Source: Echria macrotheca
Lineage: Eukaryota; Ascomycota; Sordariomycetes; Sordariales; Schizotheciaceae
Length of the DNA stretch: 64,000 nt
Assembly: GCA_030411725.1 (NCBI GenBank)
Contig: MU839841.1
Coordinates: forward strand, 806,001-870,000
Direction of reading: 5' to 3'
Position numbers and translations under genes: made by a program. The notes under the pieces were generated by a model. It was given only the letters and a program-made list of their open reading frames with translations, was not told the origin of the DNA and did no database searches. This document shows, one piece after another, positions 22,510-31,060 of the stretch (position 1 is its first letter; each line of letters begins with the position of its first letter).

Positions 22510-22636
22510 TGACCCCTACCCGATTTGAACGGATAACCTTTCGATCTGGAGTCGAACGCGCTACCCTATTTGAACTTGTTAGCGAAGAATATTCAGACCG
22601 GCCGAGTGCTTGGAACGTACGTTGCGCCAAGGAGCC
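22510..22636 (-). tRNA. tRNA-Trp (CCA) interrupted in the D-loop by a 55-bp intron-like insertion
   Basis: The 5' part (22636-22621) is GGCTCCTTGGCGCAAC, and the 3' part (22565-22510) starts GGTAGCGCG. Removing 22620-22566 gives a 72-nt cloverleaf. The acceptor stem is GGCTCCT/AGGGGTC with two G-U pairs. The D-arm is GCGC-AACGGTA-GCGC. The anticodon arm is TTCGA-CTCCAGA-TCGAA with anticodon CCA. The T-arm is ATCCG-TTCAAAT-CGGGT, and the discriminator is A. The joined D-arm matches the widely conserved eukaryotic tRNA-Trp D-arm. There is no intron at the usual anticodon-loop position 37/38. The insertion splits the A box after TGGCGCAAC, while the B box GTTCAAATC is intact. A T7 terminator follows. 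Whether this copy yields mature tRNA is unknown. Confidence 0.8.
22566..22620 (-). other. Spliceosomal-type intron candidate inside tRNA-Trp
   Basis: On the minus strand the 55-nt insertion begins GTACGT, carries GCTAAC about 12 nt before its end and terminates in AAATAG. These are the donor, branch-point and acceptor signals of mRNA introns in this window. The block ATTCTTCGCTAACA (14 nt) also occurs at the branch site of the cysteine synthase intron (39290-39277), which likewise begins GTACGT. A bulge-helix-bulge for the tRNA splicing endonuclease was not evident by eye. Removal by the spliceosome is inference only. Confidence 0.6.
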
Positions 22637-23105
22637 AAATTGCTTGTTTAGTGATGAGGACGATCTCCGAACATGTATTTGAGTCTCTTCCTCGGATAGG
22701 TACCTAAGAAAGGACGCGACAACTCAAAAACGGAGACATCGCTGCACTAGTAATCTTGTTCATCTAGATTTTAAGGAGTAAAATCTTCGTCTGTTTGCTT
22801 TATTACAAGGAACTTGGGGTGGAATTTTCGTTTGGTCTGAAGCGGATTGCTTCATGGTTGCACAAACCCCCTTTTCTTCATGCCGCCAAGATCGCCAGAG
22901 TAAACAACACGGCCAGAAGTAAAATATCGGATTATCTCCCAAATCACGCCCACAATAGCAGTCCAGAGGAAACGGATATATATAAAAAGATGGTATAAAC
23001 GTAGGGCATGTACAGAAGCAGATTGGACCCAGCAGCACGAGTCCCAGCCCGCCGTGTAGATGTCCAGCCCGCCAGTCCCATGTGCGAACATACAACTTTT
23101 CCACC

Positions 23106-24785
23106 CTAAATGTACTTGTAAGGATTCATAATCCCCTTGGGGTCGTACAACCCCTTGATCTGCTTCATCAGGCCCACCATGATCGGGCTCCTGCTGTACC
23201 CAATAAACTTCTTCTTGGCCAGCCCCAGGCCGTGCTCGGCACTGATGCTGCCCTGCCGCTCCGCAATCCATTCGTACACAAACGGCTCCAGAACCTTCTC
23301 GACGCGCTCGTCAAAAGCGCGAGTCGCTACGTTCAGATGCAGGTTCGAGTCGCCCATGTGGCCGTAGCCCACTACGGCGCGGACGGGATCCGACTCGGAA
23401 TCACCAAGAAGGCCAGCCTCCGCTACACGCGCCCGCGTATCCTCGACCAGCTGGTACATCTGCGGCAGCGGGATGGACACGTCGTACTTGTATACACCCC
23501 CGAGGTGGCCCAGCGCTTCCGTGATGCCCTCGCGCCACGACCAGAGAGACCGGAGCTGTGTCTCGTCCTGGGCGAGCGTGCCATCGGCAACCACACCCTG
23601 CTCCATGACAGACTCAAGGAAATTTTGAAGCTTCTCCGAGTCGTGGTCGACGTTGGAGCCCGATGTCTCTATGAGGCAGTAGAAGGGATACGTAGATTCA
23701 AGCGGACGCTTGTTCCCCGTAACGCGATGCACAAGAGCCTGGCTGCCTTCATCCATGAGCTCAAAGGCAGAGAGGATCTCGGAGAGCTGGCCCTTGGCCT
23801 CCCGGAAGGCCTTCTGGCACTGCTCGTAGGACTCGAGGCCAAAGAAGGCGACATTTTGCGCGGCAGGACGTTGTGGGCACTGGATGGAGACCTTGGTGAT
23901 GACGCCAAGGGTGCCCTCGGCGCCAATGAAGAGCTGCTTGAGGTCATAGCCTGTGTTGTTCTTGCGCAGCCGGGAGAGGTCATCGACAACCGTGCCATCA
24001 GGAAGCACGGCCTCGATACCCAGAACAGTACCGTGCAAGCTGCCGTACCGGAGGAGACGAAGCCCGCCGGCATTGGTCGCCAGATTGCCGCCCAGCTGGC
24101 ACGAGCCTTTCGCGCCGAGATCCAAGGGAAAGATGTACCCTTTGGAAGCCAGGAACTGGTCCGCAACCTCGAGGATCACACCCGCCTCCGCTACGAGCGT
24201 GCCGCTGACCTCATCGAAGTCGAGGATACGGCTCATGCGCGACATGCTCAGGACAATTTCGTCAAAAACGGGGACGGAGCCGCCAACCAATCCGGTGTTG
24301 CCACCCTGCGGCACCACAGCTAGCATATGCTCGTTGCAATACCGCAGAATCTTGCTAAATTCTTCCGTCGTCGACGGCTTGAGCACCAACTGGCAGTGAC
24401 CACGGTACTTGCGCATCCAGTCGCTGTTGAAAGGGGCCAGGTCGTCGTCGGCAGCACCGTTCACGCCGTCGATGAGGGCCGAGCCGTTGTCGCCCAGGAG
24501 GTCTCGGAAGTAGGCAACATGGTCGGGAGTGAGCCGGGAGAAGCGGTCATCGCGCTTGATCTCGGGGTACTTGGTGCTGGTAAACTCGTCCTTTGCCTGG
24601 CCGTGCCGCGGTGTCGTCTGCTGAAGCCTCCTCTGCTGCGAGCTGCTGAAGCACCGACTACCGTTTGATGCGCCTGCGCGGGCAATTGACTGCGCGCATG
24701 ATCTCGCCGACTTTCTGCTCAGCTCTGAGGTGCCACTTCGAGCCAGTCGGCGAAGAGCTGGTGTGATCTGCTGTCGGCAGGCCAT
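23106..24785 (-). CDS. DLD2: FAD-linked D-lactate / D-2-hydroxyglutarate dehydrogenase, mitochondrial
   Basis: Intronless, 559 residues. The family oxidises D-2-hydroxy acids such as D-lactate or D-2-hydroxyglutarate, passing electrons from FAD to another acceptor. The first ~50 residues are Arg/Ser-rich with few acids (MACRQQITPALRRLARSG), a typical mitochondrial presequence. The FAD-binding PCMH fold includes VVPQGGNTGLVGGSVPVFDEIVLSM, DLGAKGSCQLGGNLATNAGG and LKQLFIGAEGTLGVIT. The C-terminal catalytic cap has VGYGHMGDSNLHLNV and GSISAEHGLGLAKK, which supply the conserved metal- and substrate-binding histidines. The ending GIMNPYKYI is also typical. The sequence resembles the yeast Dld2/human D2HGDH branch more than cytochrome-linked Dld1, but substrate choice cannot be decided here. 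It is divergent from the proteasome alpha-4 gene. Confidence 0.88.
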   Translation of the reverse strand: MACRQQITPALRRLARSGTSELSRKSARSCAQSIARAGASNGSRCFSSSQQRRLQQTTPRHGQAKDEFTSTKYPEIKRDDRFSRLTPDHVAYFRDLLGDNGSALIDGVNGAADDDLAPFNSDWMRKYRGHCQLVLKPSTTEEFSKILRYCNEHMLAVVPQGGNTGLVGGSVPVFDEIVLSMSRMSRILDFDEVSGTLVAEAGVILEVADQFLASKGYIFPLDLGAKGSCQLGGNLATNAGGLRLLRYGSLHGTVLGIEAVLPDGTVVDDLSRLRKNNTGYDLKQLFIGAEGTLGVITKVSIQCPQRPAAQNVAFFGLESYEQCQKAFREAKGQLSEILSAFELMDEGSQALVHRVTGNKRPLESTYPFYCLIETSGSNVDHDSEKLQNFLESVMEQGVVADGTLAQDETQLRSLWSWREGITEALGHLGGVYKYDVSIPLPQMYQLVEDTRARVAEAGLLGDSESDPVRAVVGYGHMGDSNLHLNVATRAFDERVEKVLEPFVYEWIAERQGSISAEHGLGLAKKKFIGYSRSPIMVGLMKQIKGLYDPKGIMNPYKYI

Positions 24786-25325
24786 TACTTGTTCGCCTCT
24801 GCCTCGCCTTTTGGTGTTTGACTGGGTCGGATAATCGCAATTGACAGTCTTCCGATGACCAGTTCGTACTGACTGGACGGCACCTGCAGGAGGATCTGAC
24901 AGCAGATATAGCGACCAAGTGGATCAGCCGACGGCGACCTCGACGATGGCGGGCTTTGACAAAGTTTCAACAAGGCTCAATGAGTGAAATCCGTTGTCGT
25001 GAATAACAGGCCGATGACGGAGGTGGTTCCGCGAAAATTGGCCAGCTGGTGTCGGTCCGTCTACCGCTGGCCATAAAAGTGGGTCAGGCTCGACAGGTCC
25101 GAGCTTTGGAGCTGTCAGCCTGCCCGTGCCTGACCTGTCAGCCGCGTTGGAGCTCGTCGTCAGAGCTTCGCAGCCTGCAACACAACTGCCTTTGCGCCGC
25201 CAAACCGCAAACGACCCAACATCAATCACGATCCGACTCACGCACTTCCTTACACATTGCGCCGCGGAGCCAGCAACGAAATATCGAGCACTACCGTATC
25301 AACCACTTAGTCATCTCCAATCACC

Positions 25326-26357
25326 ATGGCGTCGGGATACGATAGAGCTCTCTCAGGTATGAGCTGCCCGCCCCACAGCCATCCGCGTTGGGACCCTTGC
25401 TAATTGGCCTTTCCTTGCAGTTTTCAGGTCCGTCGCTGCCAATCTGCACGATCGGTGTATATCTGACTCTTTTACAGTCCCGATGGACATGTGTTCCAGG
25501 TCGAATATGCTGGTGAAGCCGTGAAGAGAGGTGTGTACCTCCCGTCGCCTGTCTCGAACCCAGCAGCGCTAACGAGCCTGTCGCGAAACAGGAACCTGCG
25601 CGGTCGGTGTGAAGGGTCAGGATGTTGTCGTCCTCGGCTGCGAGAAGCGCTCGGCAATGAAGCTCCAAGATACGCGCATCACGCCGTCCAAGATCGGTCT
25701 CATCGATACCCATGTCTGCCTCGCCTTTGCCGGTCTCAACGCCGATGCCCGCATCCTCGTCGACAAGGCCCGGTTAGAGGCCCAGTCGCACCGGCTCAAC
25801 CTCGAAGACCCCGTCACGATCGAGTACATCACCAAGTACGTCGCCGGCGTGCAGCAGCGGTACACACAGAGCGGCGGTGTCCGACCCTTCGGCATCAGCA
25901 CCCTGATTGTCGGGTTTGACAACGGCAGCAAGACTCCCAGACTCTACCAGACGGAGCCCTCTGGCATCTACTCGGCTTGGTAGGCCACTCAGTCACCCAC
26001 AAGGGAGACAATAACTAACAGCCCTGCAGGAAAGCCAACGCGATCGGCCGCTCGAGCAAAACGGTTCGCGAGTTTCTGGAGCGGAACTACAAGGAGGATA
26101 TGGATCGTGAGGCGACCATCCGGCTAGCCATCAAGTCATTGCTGGAGGTTGTGCAGACCGGTGCCAAGAACATTGAGATTGCCATCATGGCCCAAGGCAA
26201 GCTGGTCGAGATGCTGCCAGTCGAGGACATTGAGAGCTACGTCAAGAACATTGAGCAGGAGAAGCAGGAGGAGGCAGCCAAGAAGAAGACCGGCAGAACT
26301 CCCGGCTCAGGGACCGCTGCCATACTGACGAGAACGCAAGACGAGTCGGAGTCGTAA
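25326..26357 (+). CDS. PRE6: 20S proteasome subunit alpha-4
   Basis: Five exons: 25326-25356, 25421-25427, 25478-25530, 25592-25979 and 26030-26357, giving 268 residues. Alpha-4 is a structural subunit of the outer ring of the 20S proteasome. The spliced N-terminus [39 protein letters not shown] is the alpha-subunit signature and matches Pre6 best among the alpha subunits. Exon 2 is only 7 nt (TTTTCAG) and is required to encode the V-F-S of ALSVFSPDG. Without it the alpha signature is lost. Its downstream intron uses the donor GTCCGT, and the other donors are GTATGA, GTGTGT and GTAGGC. The C-terminus has a charged tail ([18 protein letters not shown]...) as in other alpha-4 proteins. The gene converges with the CHY zinc-finger gene, 210 bp between stops. 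Confidence 0.92.
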
Positions 26358-26568
26358 GGCGTAGGCGTGGCGTTTCTGGGCGGTAAAGCGTCGGCGTCTG
26401 TATGATACAAAACAAATACACGATAACACACGCGTGCAGAAGTGTTGTGGCCTGCTATGTTTTGGGCTCTAAACCATGAGCACCCCTGCCTTGATTTCTA
26501 TCCGGCCAGCCCTGGGTATCGTCATATTCTGTCATTACTTCGCCCTCCAAAACCTCTTCAGGTTCCCT

Positions 26569-27116
26569 TCACCCCAGCTTGTCGGCGTCTACGTCGGGGT
26601 CAAAGATGGTGATCTTGTCTTGGTTCCGGGCCGGCGCCTTGACGCGGTCGTCCTTGATCATGCGGCTGTCGACCCGGACATCGGCGCCCTCGACCGAGAT
26701 GGCGGCTTTCGGCGTCAGGGCCTCGATGACGAAGTGGTTATCGCAGTGCGGGCAGTACTCGTCGGCCTCCTCGAACTCCTGCGAGTCCTTGCGGAAGCAC
26801 TTTTTGCACTTCTTGCAGGCGAACGTCAACTCGAACTTTTGGAGGAGCGGGTGGCTCTCCTGCTCCTGGTGGCACTCGACGCAGTCGAACCATTTCTTGC
26901 CTGTATGTATTTTTGTTTTGTTTGGTTGGTTTATTTTGTTTCTTGGCCTTCAATTCGGGGTACTAGTGGGTTTTCTGCGTACAGCATGGGGAGCGGATCG
27001 AGACCTGCGCGTTGAGAATGTGTTTGCTGTTTTTGTTTTCGCAAAAGGCAGGACGTTAGTCTTTTTGGGCGGGGAGTGTCTTCTCGCGACAATGGTGGGG
27101 TTTTCTCGTACCACAT
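26569..27116 (-). CDS. CHY zinc-finger protein
   Basis: Three exons on the minus strand: 27116-27112, 27026-26983 and 26900-26569, giving 126 residues. Exon 1 is only ATGTG. Splicing (donor GTACGA, acceptor ACAG) builds MCKHILNAQVSIRSPCCKKWFDCVECHQEQESHPL, the conserved start of small fungal CHY-type zinc-finger proteins. The second intron starts GTACGC. The core carries paired zinc ligands: C2/H4, CC at SPCC, CVECH, FACKKCKKCFRK and EYCPHCDNHF. The CHY family includes Hot13, a zinc protein of the mitochondrial intermembrane space that assists the Mia40-Erv1 import pathway. This protein is smaller and may act elsewhere. It lies head-to-head with the XPB gene, with 398 bp between start codons. 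Confidence 0.83.
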
Positions 27117-27514
27117 CGTGAGGTTGGAGGTCGAGGTCGAGGTCGAGGAGGTCGGGGGGTGCTTCTTTGTCTTTTCTCTCCGGGTATGAAAGGAATATTG
27201 TGGCGCGGTTCGGGTCGATAGGTGAGTTGGAGGAGGCTAGAATTGTAATGGTTGATATGTAATCGCTCGGCTGGTCCTCTTTTGCACGTTGTTAGCAGTG
27301 CCTGTGGTTTGCCGCCACCGCGGAGCCGAACTATATTTCGGCCCAGACTCCGCGCCCCACCTTTATTACTAACCCCGCTATAAGAAAGCAAAGGCACCCC
27401 CACGGCCGCAGGGATTTGACGTCAAAGCAACGGGCGGGCCAGGCAGAACTTCAACTTCTTTTGTCTCTGGTCGCCTTGCACCTTCACCACCACGCCACCC
27501 TGCCATCAGCGACC
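27117..27514. promoter_or_regulatory. Shared promoter between CHY zinc-finger and XPB genes
   Basis: About 400 bp separate the two divergent start codons, so both promoters must lie here. The half nearest the zinc-finger gene has a GGTCGA hexamer repeated in tandem (27128-27150). No TATA box was recognised. Confidence 0.5.
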
Positions 27515-30046
27515 ATGCCTCCCAAGAGAAAGGCAGCGGCGCCTGCTGCCGGCTCATCCAAGGCGGGCAAGACATCGGCCATGTCGACGCCCGGGCCGGC
27601 GACACCGCGGACCAGCTCGGAAGATGAACTCGACGACGACGTGGACGACGCAACAAAACTGCGCGAGCAGCGGCTGGCTGAGGATGCCGAGAACTTCGTC
27701 GGCGGTTCTTTTGATCTCTCCAACGATCGCTTCCAGTCGCTGGTTCAGTCGGCGGCAAACGACTCGACATCTTTCTACTTCAAAAACGGCAAAAGCGACT
27801 TCTCGCGTCTCGAGCTCAAGCCCGACCACCAGAGCCGGCCGCTGTGGATCGATCCCCGCAAAGGCGCCATCATCTTCGAGCGCTTCAGCCCCTTGGCCGA
27901 CAAGGCCACCGACTTCCTCATTACCGTGGCAGAGCCTAGGTCCCGGCCCAGGATCCTCCATGAGTACAAAATCACGCCCGAGAGTCTTTATGCGGCCGTC
28001 AGCATGGGTCTCCACCCCTCCGACATAATAAATACGCTGGACCGCTTCCTGAAGCACCCGCTCCCTTTGTCGATCAAGATGTGGATTGAGAGATCCAGCA
28101 AAAGCCACGGCAAGGCAAAGCTGGTCCTCAAGCACAACAAGTATTTCGTCGAAAGCACCGACGCCAAGACGCTCGAGCGGCTCCTCAAGGACCCCTTGAT
28201 CGGCTCGCGGCGGGTCCACGGCACCAAGGGTATCACAACCACGTTGGCCCCGACCATGGCCGGGTTGGTGATTCCCGGTACCACGAACGCCGCCGGCGTC
28301 CACCAGGCGAATCTCAAGAAGTCGGAGCAAAGAGCAGGAGTACAGGTCGAGACTACCGATGCTGACTTGCTGACTGTTCTGAATGATGACGATGATGAGG
28401 ATGAGCGGGAAGCTGTCCACTCCTTTGAGATCATTGACGAGGGCGTCGAGGACGTCAAAAGGCGGTGTGGAGAGATCGATCTCCCTATCCTGGAAGAATA
28501 CGATTTCCGCAATGACGACTTCAATCCAAACCTCGACATCGACCTGAAGCCTAACACGCAGATTCGGCCGTACCAAGAAAAGAGTTTGAGCAAGATGTTT
28601 GGCAACGGTAGAGCCAAGAGCGGCATCATCGTCTTGCCCTGCGGCGCCGGCAAGACGCTGGTAGGTATCACGGCCGCATGCACTATCAAGAAGGGCGTCA
28701 TCGTGCTATGTACGAGCTCTATGTCGGTTGTACAGTGGCGCAATGAGTTCATCAAATGGTCCAATATCAATCCAGATGATATCGCCATCTTCACTGCCGA
28801 GAGCAAGAGCAAGTTCTCGGGAAGCACGGGTATTATTGTCACGACATACACCATGGTAACCAACAGCCGCGAACGGTCACATGACTCCAAAAAGATGATG
28901 GACTTCCTGAGGGGCCGTGAATGGGGCCTGATGCTCCTGGATGAGGTCCACGTCGTTCCCGCCGAAATCTTTCGGAGAGTTGTCGCCTCCATCAAGTCCC
29001 ACTCCAAGCTCGGCCTGACGGCCACTCTGCTCCGTGAAGATGACAAGATCTCACATCTCAACTACCTCATCGGCCCGAAGCTGTACGAGGCCAACTGGAT
29101 GGAGCTCTCACAACAGGGCCACATCGCCAGGGTGCAATGCGCCGAGGTCTGGTGTCCCATGCCGACCGAGTTCTACGATGAGTACCTCCGCTCCGACTCT
29201 CGAATGGGGCGGACCTTATGCGCCATGAACCCCCGCAAATTCCAGGCTTGTCAGTACCTCATCAACTATCACGAGGCCCGCGGAGACAAGATCATCGTCT
29301 TCTCTGACGAGCTGTACGCGCTGAGGGAGTACGCCGAAACTCTGGGCAAGGTTTACATTTACGGCGGAACCACCCAAAGCGAGCGGATGCTGGTTCTTCA
29401 GAACTTCCAGCATAACCCACTGATCAACACGCTGTTCCTGTCCAAGATCGGCGACACGTCTCTCGATCTTCCCGAGGCTACCGTCCTCATTCAGATATCG
29501 TCGCACTTTGGCTCCCGACGTCAAGAGGCCCAGCGCCTGGGTCGTATCCTGCGGGCGAAGCGCCGTAATGACGAGGGATTCAACGCGTTTTTCTACTCGC
29601 TCGTCTCCAAGGATACCCAGGAGATGTACTACTCGTCCAAGAGGCAGGCCTTCCTCGTCGACCAGGGTTACGCCTTCCGGGTCATCACGCATCTCAGAAA
29701 CCTCGAGGGCACGCCCAACCTGGCGTTTGGCACGGCCAAGGAGCGCCGCGAGCTGCTGCAGAAGATTTTGGTTGAGAATGAAAAGGCCGTACAGGAGGAC
29801 GCGACCGATGACCTGTTCGACAAGCCGTCGAAACGTTCAAAGAAGAAGGGCGGCGCCGGTGTAATCGGTAACGGGGTGCGTCGCACAGCCGGCACGCTCG
29901 GCGAGCTTAGCGGTGGCCAGGACATGGCGTATATCGAGCAAAACAAGGCGGCGAACAAGACGCTTAAGAAGAAGGCCAAGGAGACGCAGAATCCCTTCTT
30001 TAAAAAAATAACGAGGGAGAAGGAGCGTGCGAGAACGGGCAAGTGA
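27515..30046 (+). CDS. SSL2: TFIIH helicase/translocase XPB (Rad25/Ssl2)
   Basis: Intronless, 843 residues when started at [13 protein letters not shown]. An in-frame upstream codon at 27416 would add 33 residues without family support, and the region is likely leader. XPB is the 3'-5' DNA translocase of TFIIH and opens DNA for transcription initiation and nucleotide excision repair. Seen in order are the basic/acidic N-terminus; the damage-recognition domain; Walker [13 protein letters not shown] (about residue 374); the DEVH box [14 protein letters not shown] (about 475); and the RED motif LREDDKI (about 507). Helicase motifs [19 protein letters not shown] ([20 protein letters not shown]) and [13 protein letters not shown] follow, with a Lys-rich C-terminus. 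All catalytic motifs look intact. Confidence 0.95.
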   Translation: MPPKRKAAAPAAGSSKAGKTSAMSTPGPATPRTSSEDELDDDVDDATKLREQRLAEDAENFVGGSFDLSNDRFQSLVQSAANDSTSFYFKNGKSDFSRLELKPDHQSRPLWIDPRKGAIIFERFSPLADKATDFLITVAEPRSRPRILHEYKITPESLYAAVSMGLHPSDIINTLDRFLKHPLPLSIKMWIERSSKSHGKAKLVLKHNKYFVESTDAKTLERLLKDPLIGSRRVHGTKGITTTLAPTMAGLVIPGTTNAAGVHQANLKKSEQRAGVQVETTDADLLTVLNDDDDEDEREAVHSFEIIDEGVEDVKRRCGEIDLPILEEYDFRNDDFNPNLDIDLKPNTQIRPYQEKSLSKMFGNGRAKSGIIVLPCGAGKTLVGITAACTIKKGVIVLCTSSMSVVQWRNEFIKWSNINPDDIAIFTAESKSKFSGSTGIIVTTYTMVTNSRERSHDSKKMMDFLRGREWGLMLLDEVHVVPAEIFRRVVASIKSHSKLGLTATLLREDDKISHLNYLIGPKLYEANWMELSQQGHIARVQCAEVWCPMPTEFYDEYLRSDSRMGRTLCAMNPRKFQACQYLINYHEARGDKIIVFSDELYALREYAETLGKVYIYGGTTQSERMLVLQNFQHNPLINTLFLSKIGDTSLDLPEATVLIQISSHFGSRRQEAQRLGRILRAKRRNDEGFNAFFYSLVSKDTQEMYYSSKRQAFLVDQGYAFRVITHLRNLEGTPNLAFGTAKERRELLQKILVENEKAVQEDATDDLFDKPSKRSKKKGGAGVIGNGVRRTAGTLGELSGGQDMAYIEQNKAANKTLKKKAKETQNPFFKKITREKERARTGK

Positions 30047-31060
30047 GCTCTTTTGCTTTTTCAGAATTGTATCAGACAGAAATTGGGACCAGTCCATGCA
30101 TGGGATGGGTATTATACGGTGCATATTCGAGGTTAGGCGTTTGGGGGACTCGGGACAGCGGGAGTAAGGTATTATAGGTTGTCTAGAAGGGACACCAAGC
30201 AGGATGTATCAGCGGATTGCTAGGTAATGAGCAAATCGAACTCGTTGCCATCGTCTTGAATTAGATGAAGTTGTTCTCTTGGCAATGTTTTTTAATATCT
30301 GGCAGAGAGACAACGCCACACATCCCCGGCAGCGACTATTATATTATCCATCCATTGCCTGATGAGTCCGCCTTCCCATTGAAAGTTATCAATAGAGGAG
30401 AGAAAAAGGAGATGCAACAGATAAAGCTCAAGATAAAAAGTCATGTACGAGCATGCCCGAGCATGTCCGAGATTGCCAGGGTAGGTAGGTACCCTCTATT
30501 TGCGATGGATACACAGTCTTTTAAGATTGCCCTGCATTTTCAAGTTCCCTTGGTACCCAGTCAACAGAGAAACCCATCCGATTGCCATCTATACCATGGG
30601 ACAACCCAACGCGGGACGACAGTCGGCATAGTCTAGAGACGACAAGCAAGCACAGTACATGAATCATACAGCCATTGGGTAAATAATTACAGATGGATTT
30701 GCTAAATAAAGTGCATACCACTTTGTCATATGTCCGATGCAATATGTGCCTGTATGTGCGTGCCCCTTCGTATGCTACCCCTACCCCTGATCTGATGCAC
30801 CCCAACCTGCGCTCTACCAAGCGCACGTCCAAATTCTTTGATCGACCCACAATGCAGACAGCGCCGCTGTATAGTTCAAAAAGACAAAAGTCCTCCCAAA
30901 TGCCAATTTCCTCCGAATATGCCCCTTGCAATACCCTTATACATGCCAAATGTGAGCGTCCACCCTTCGAGTCTAGATATATGATCCCCCGCTAACGCCT
31001 TGCTTCCAAAACAAACAAAATCAGAGTGCCTCCGCCCGGTGGATGAACAAAAGGAAATAT
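30047..31060. other. 1-kb gap between XPB and TRK 3' ends
   Basis: The two flanking genes converge here, so the region should carry two 3' UTRs. It includes a GTAGGTAGGTACC run (30481-30494). No coding exon is recognised. Confidence 0.5.

Noticed and set aside
23082..24323. 413-codon plus-strand open frame
   Set aside because: Antisense of the D-2-hydroxyacid dehydrogenase gene, which has clear FAD-binding motifs on the other strand.
27416..27514. 33-residue N-terminal extension of XPB
   Set aside because: The sequence is not conserved-looking, while MPPKRK at 27515 is the usual start type for fungal XPB; the upstream part is probably leader.
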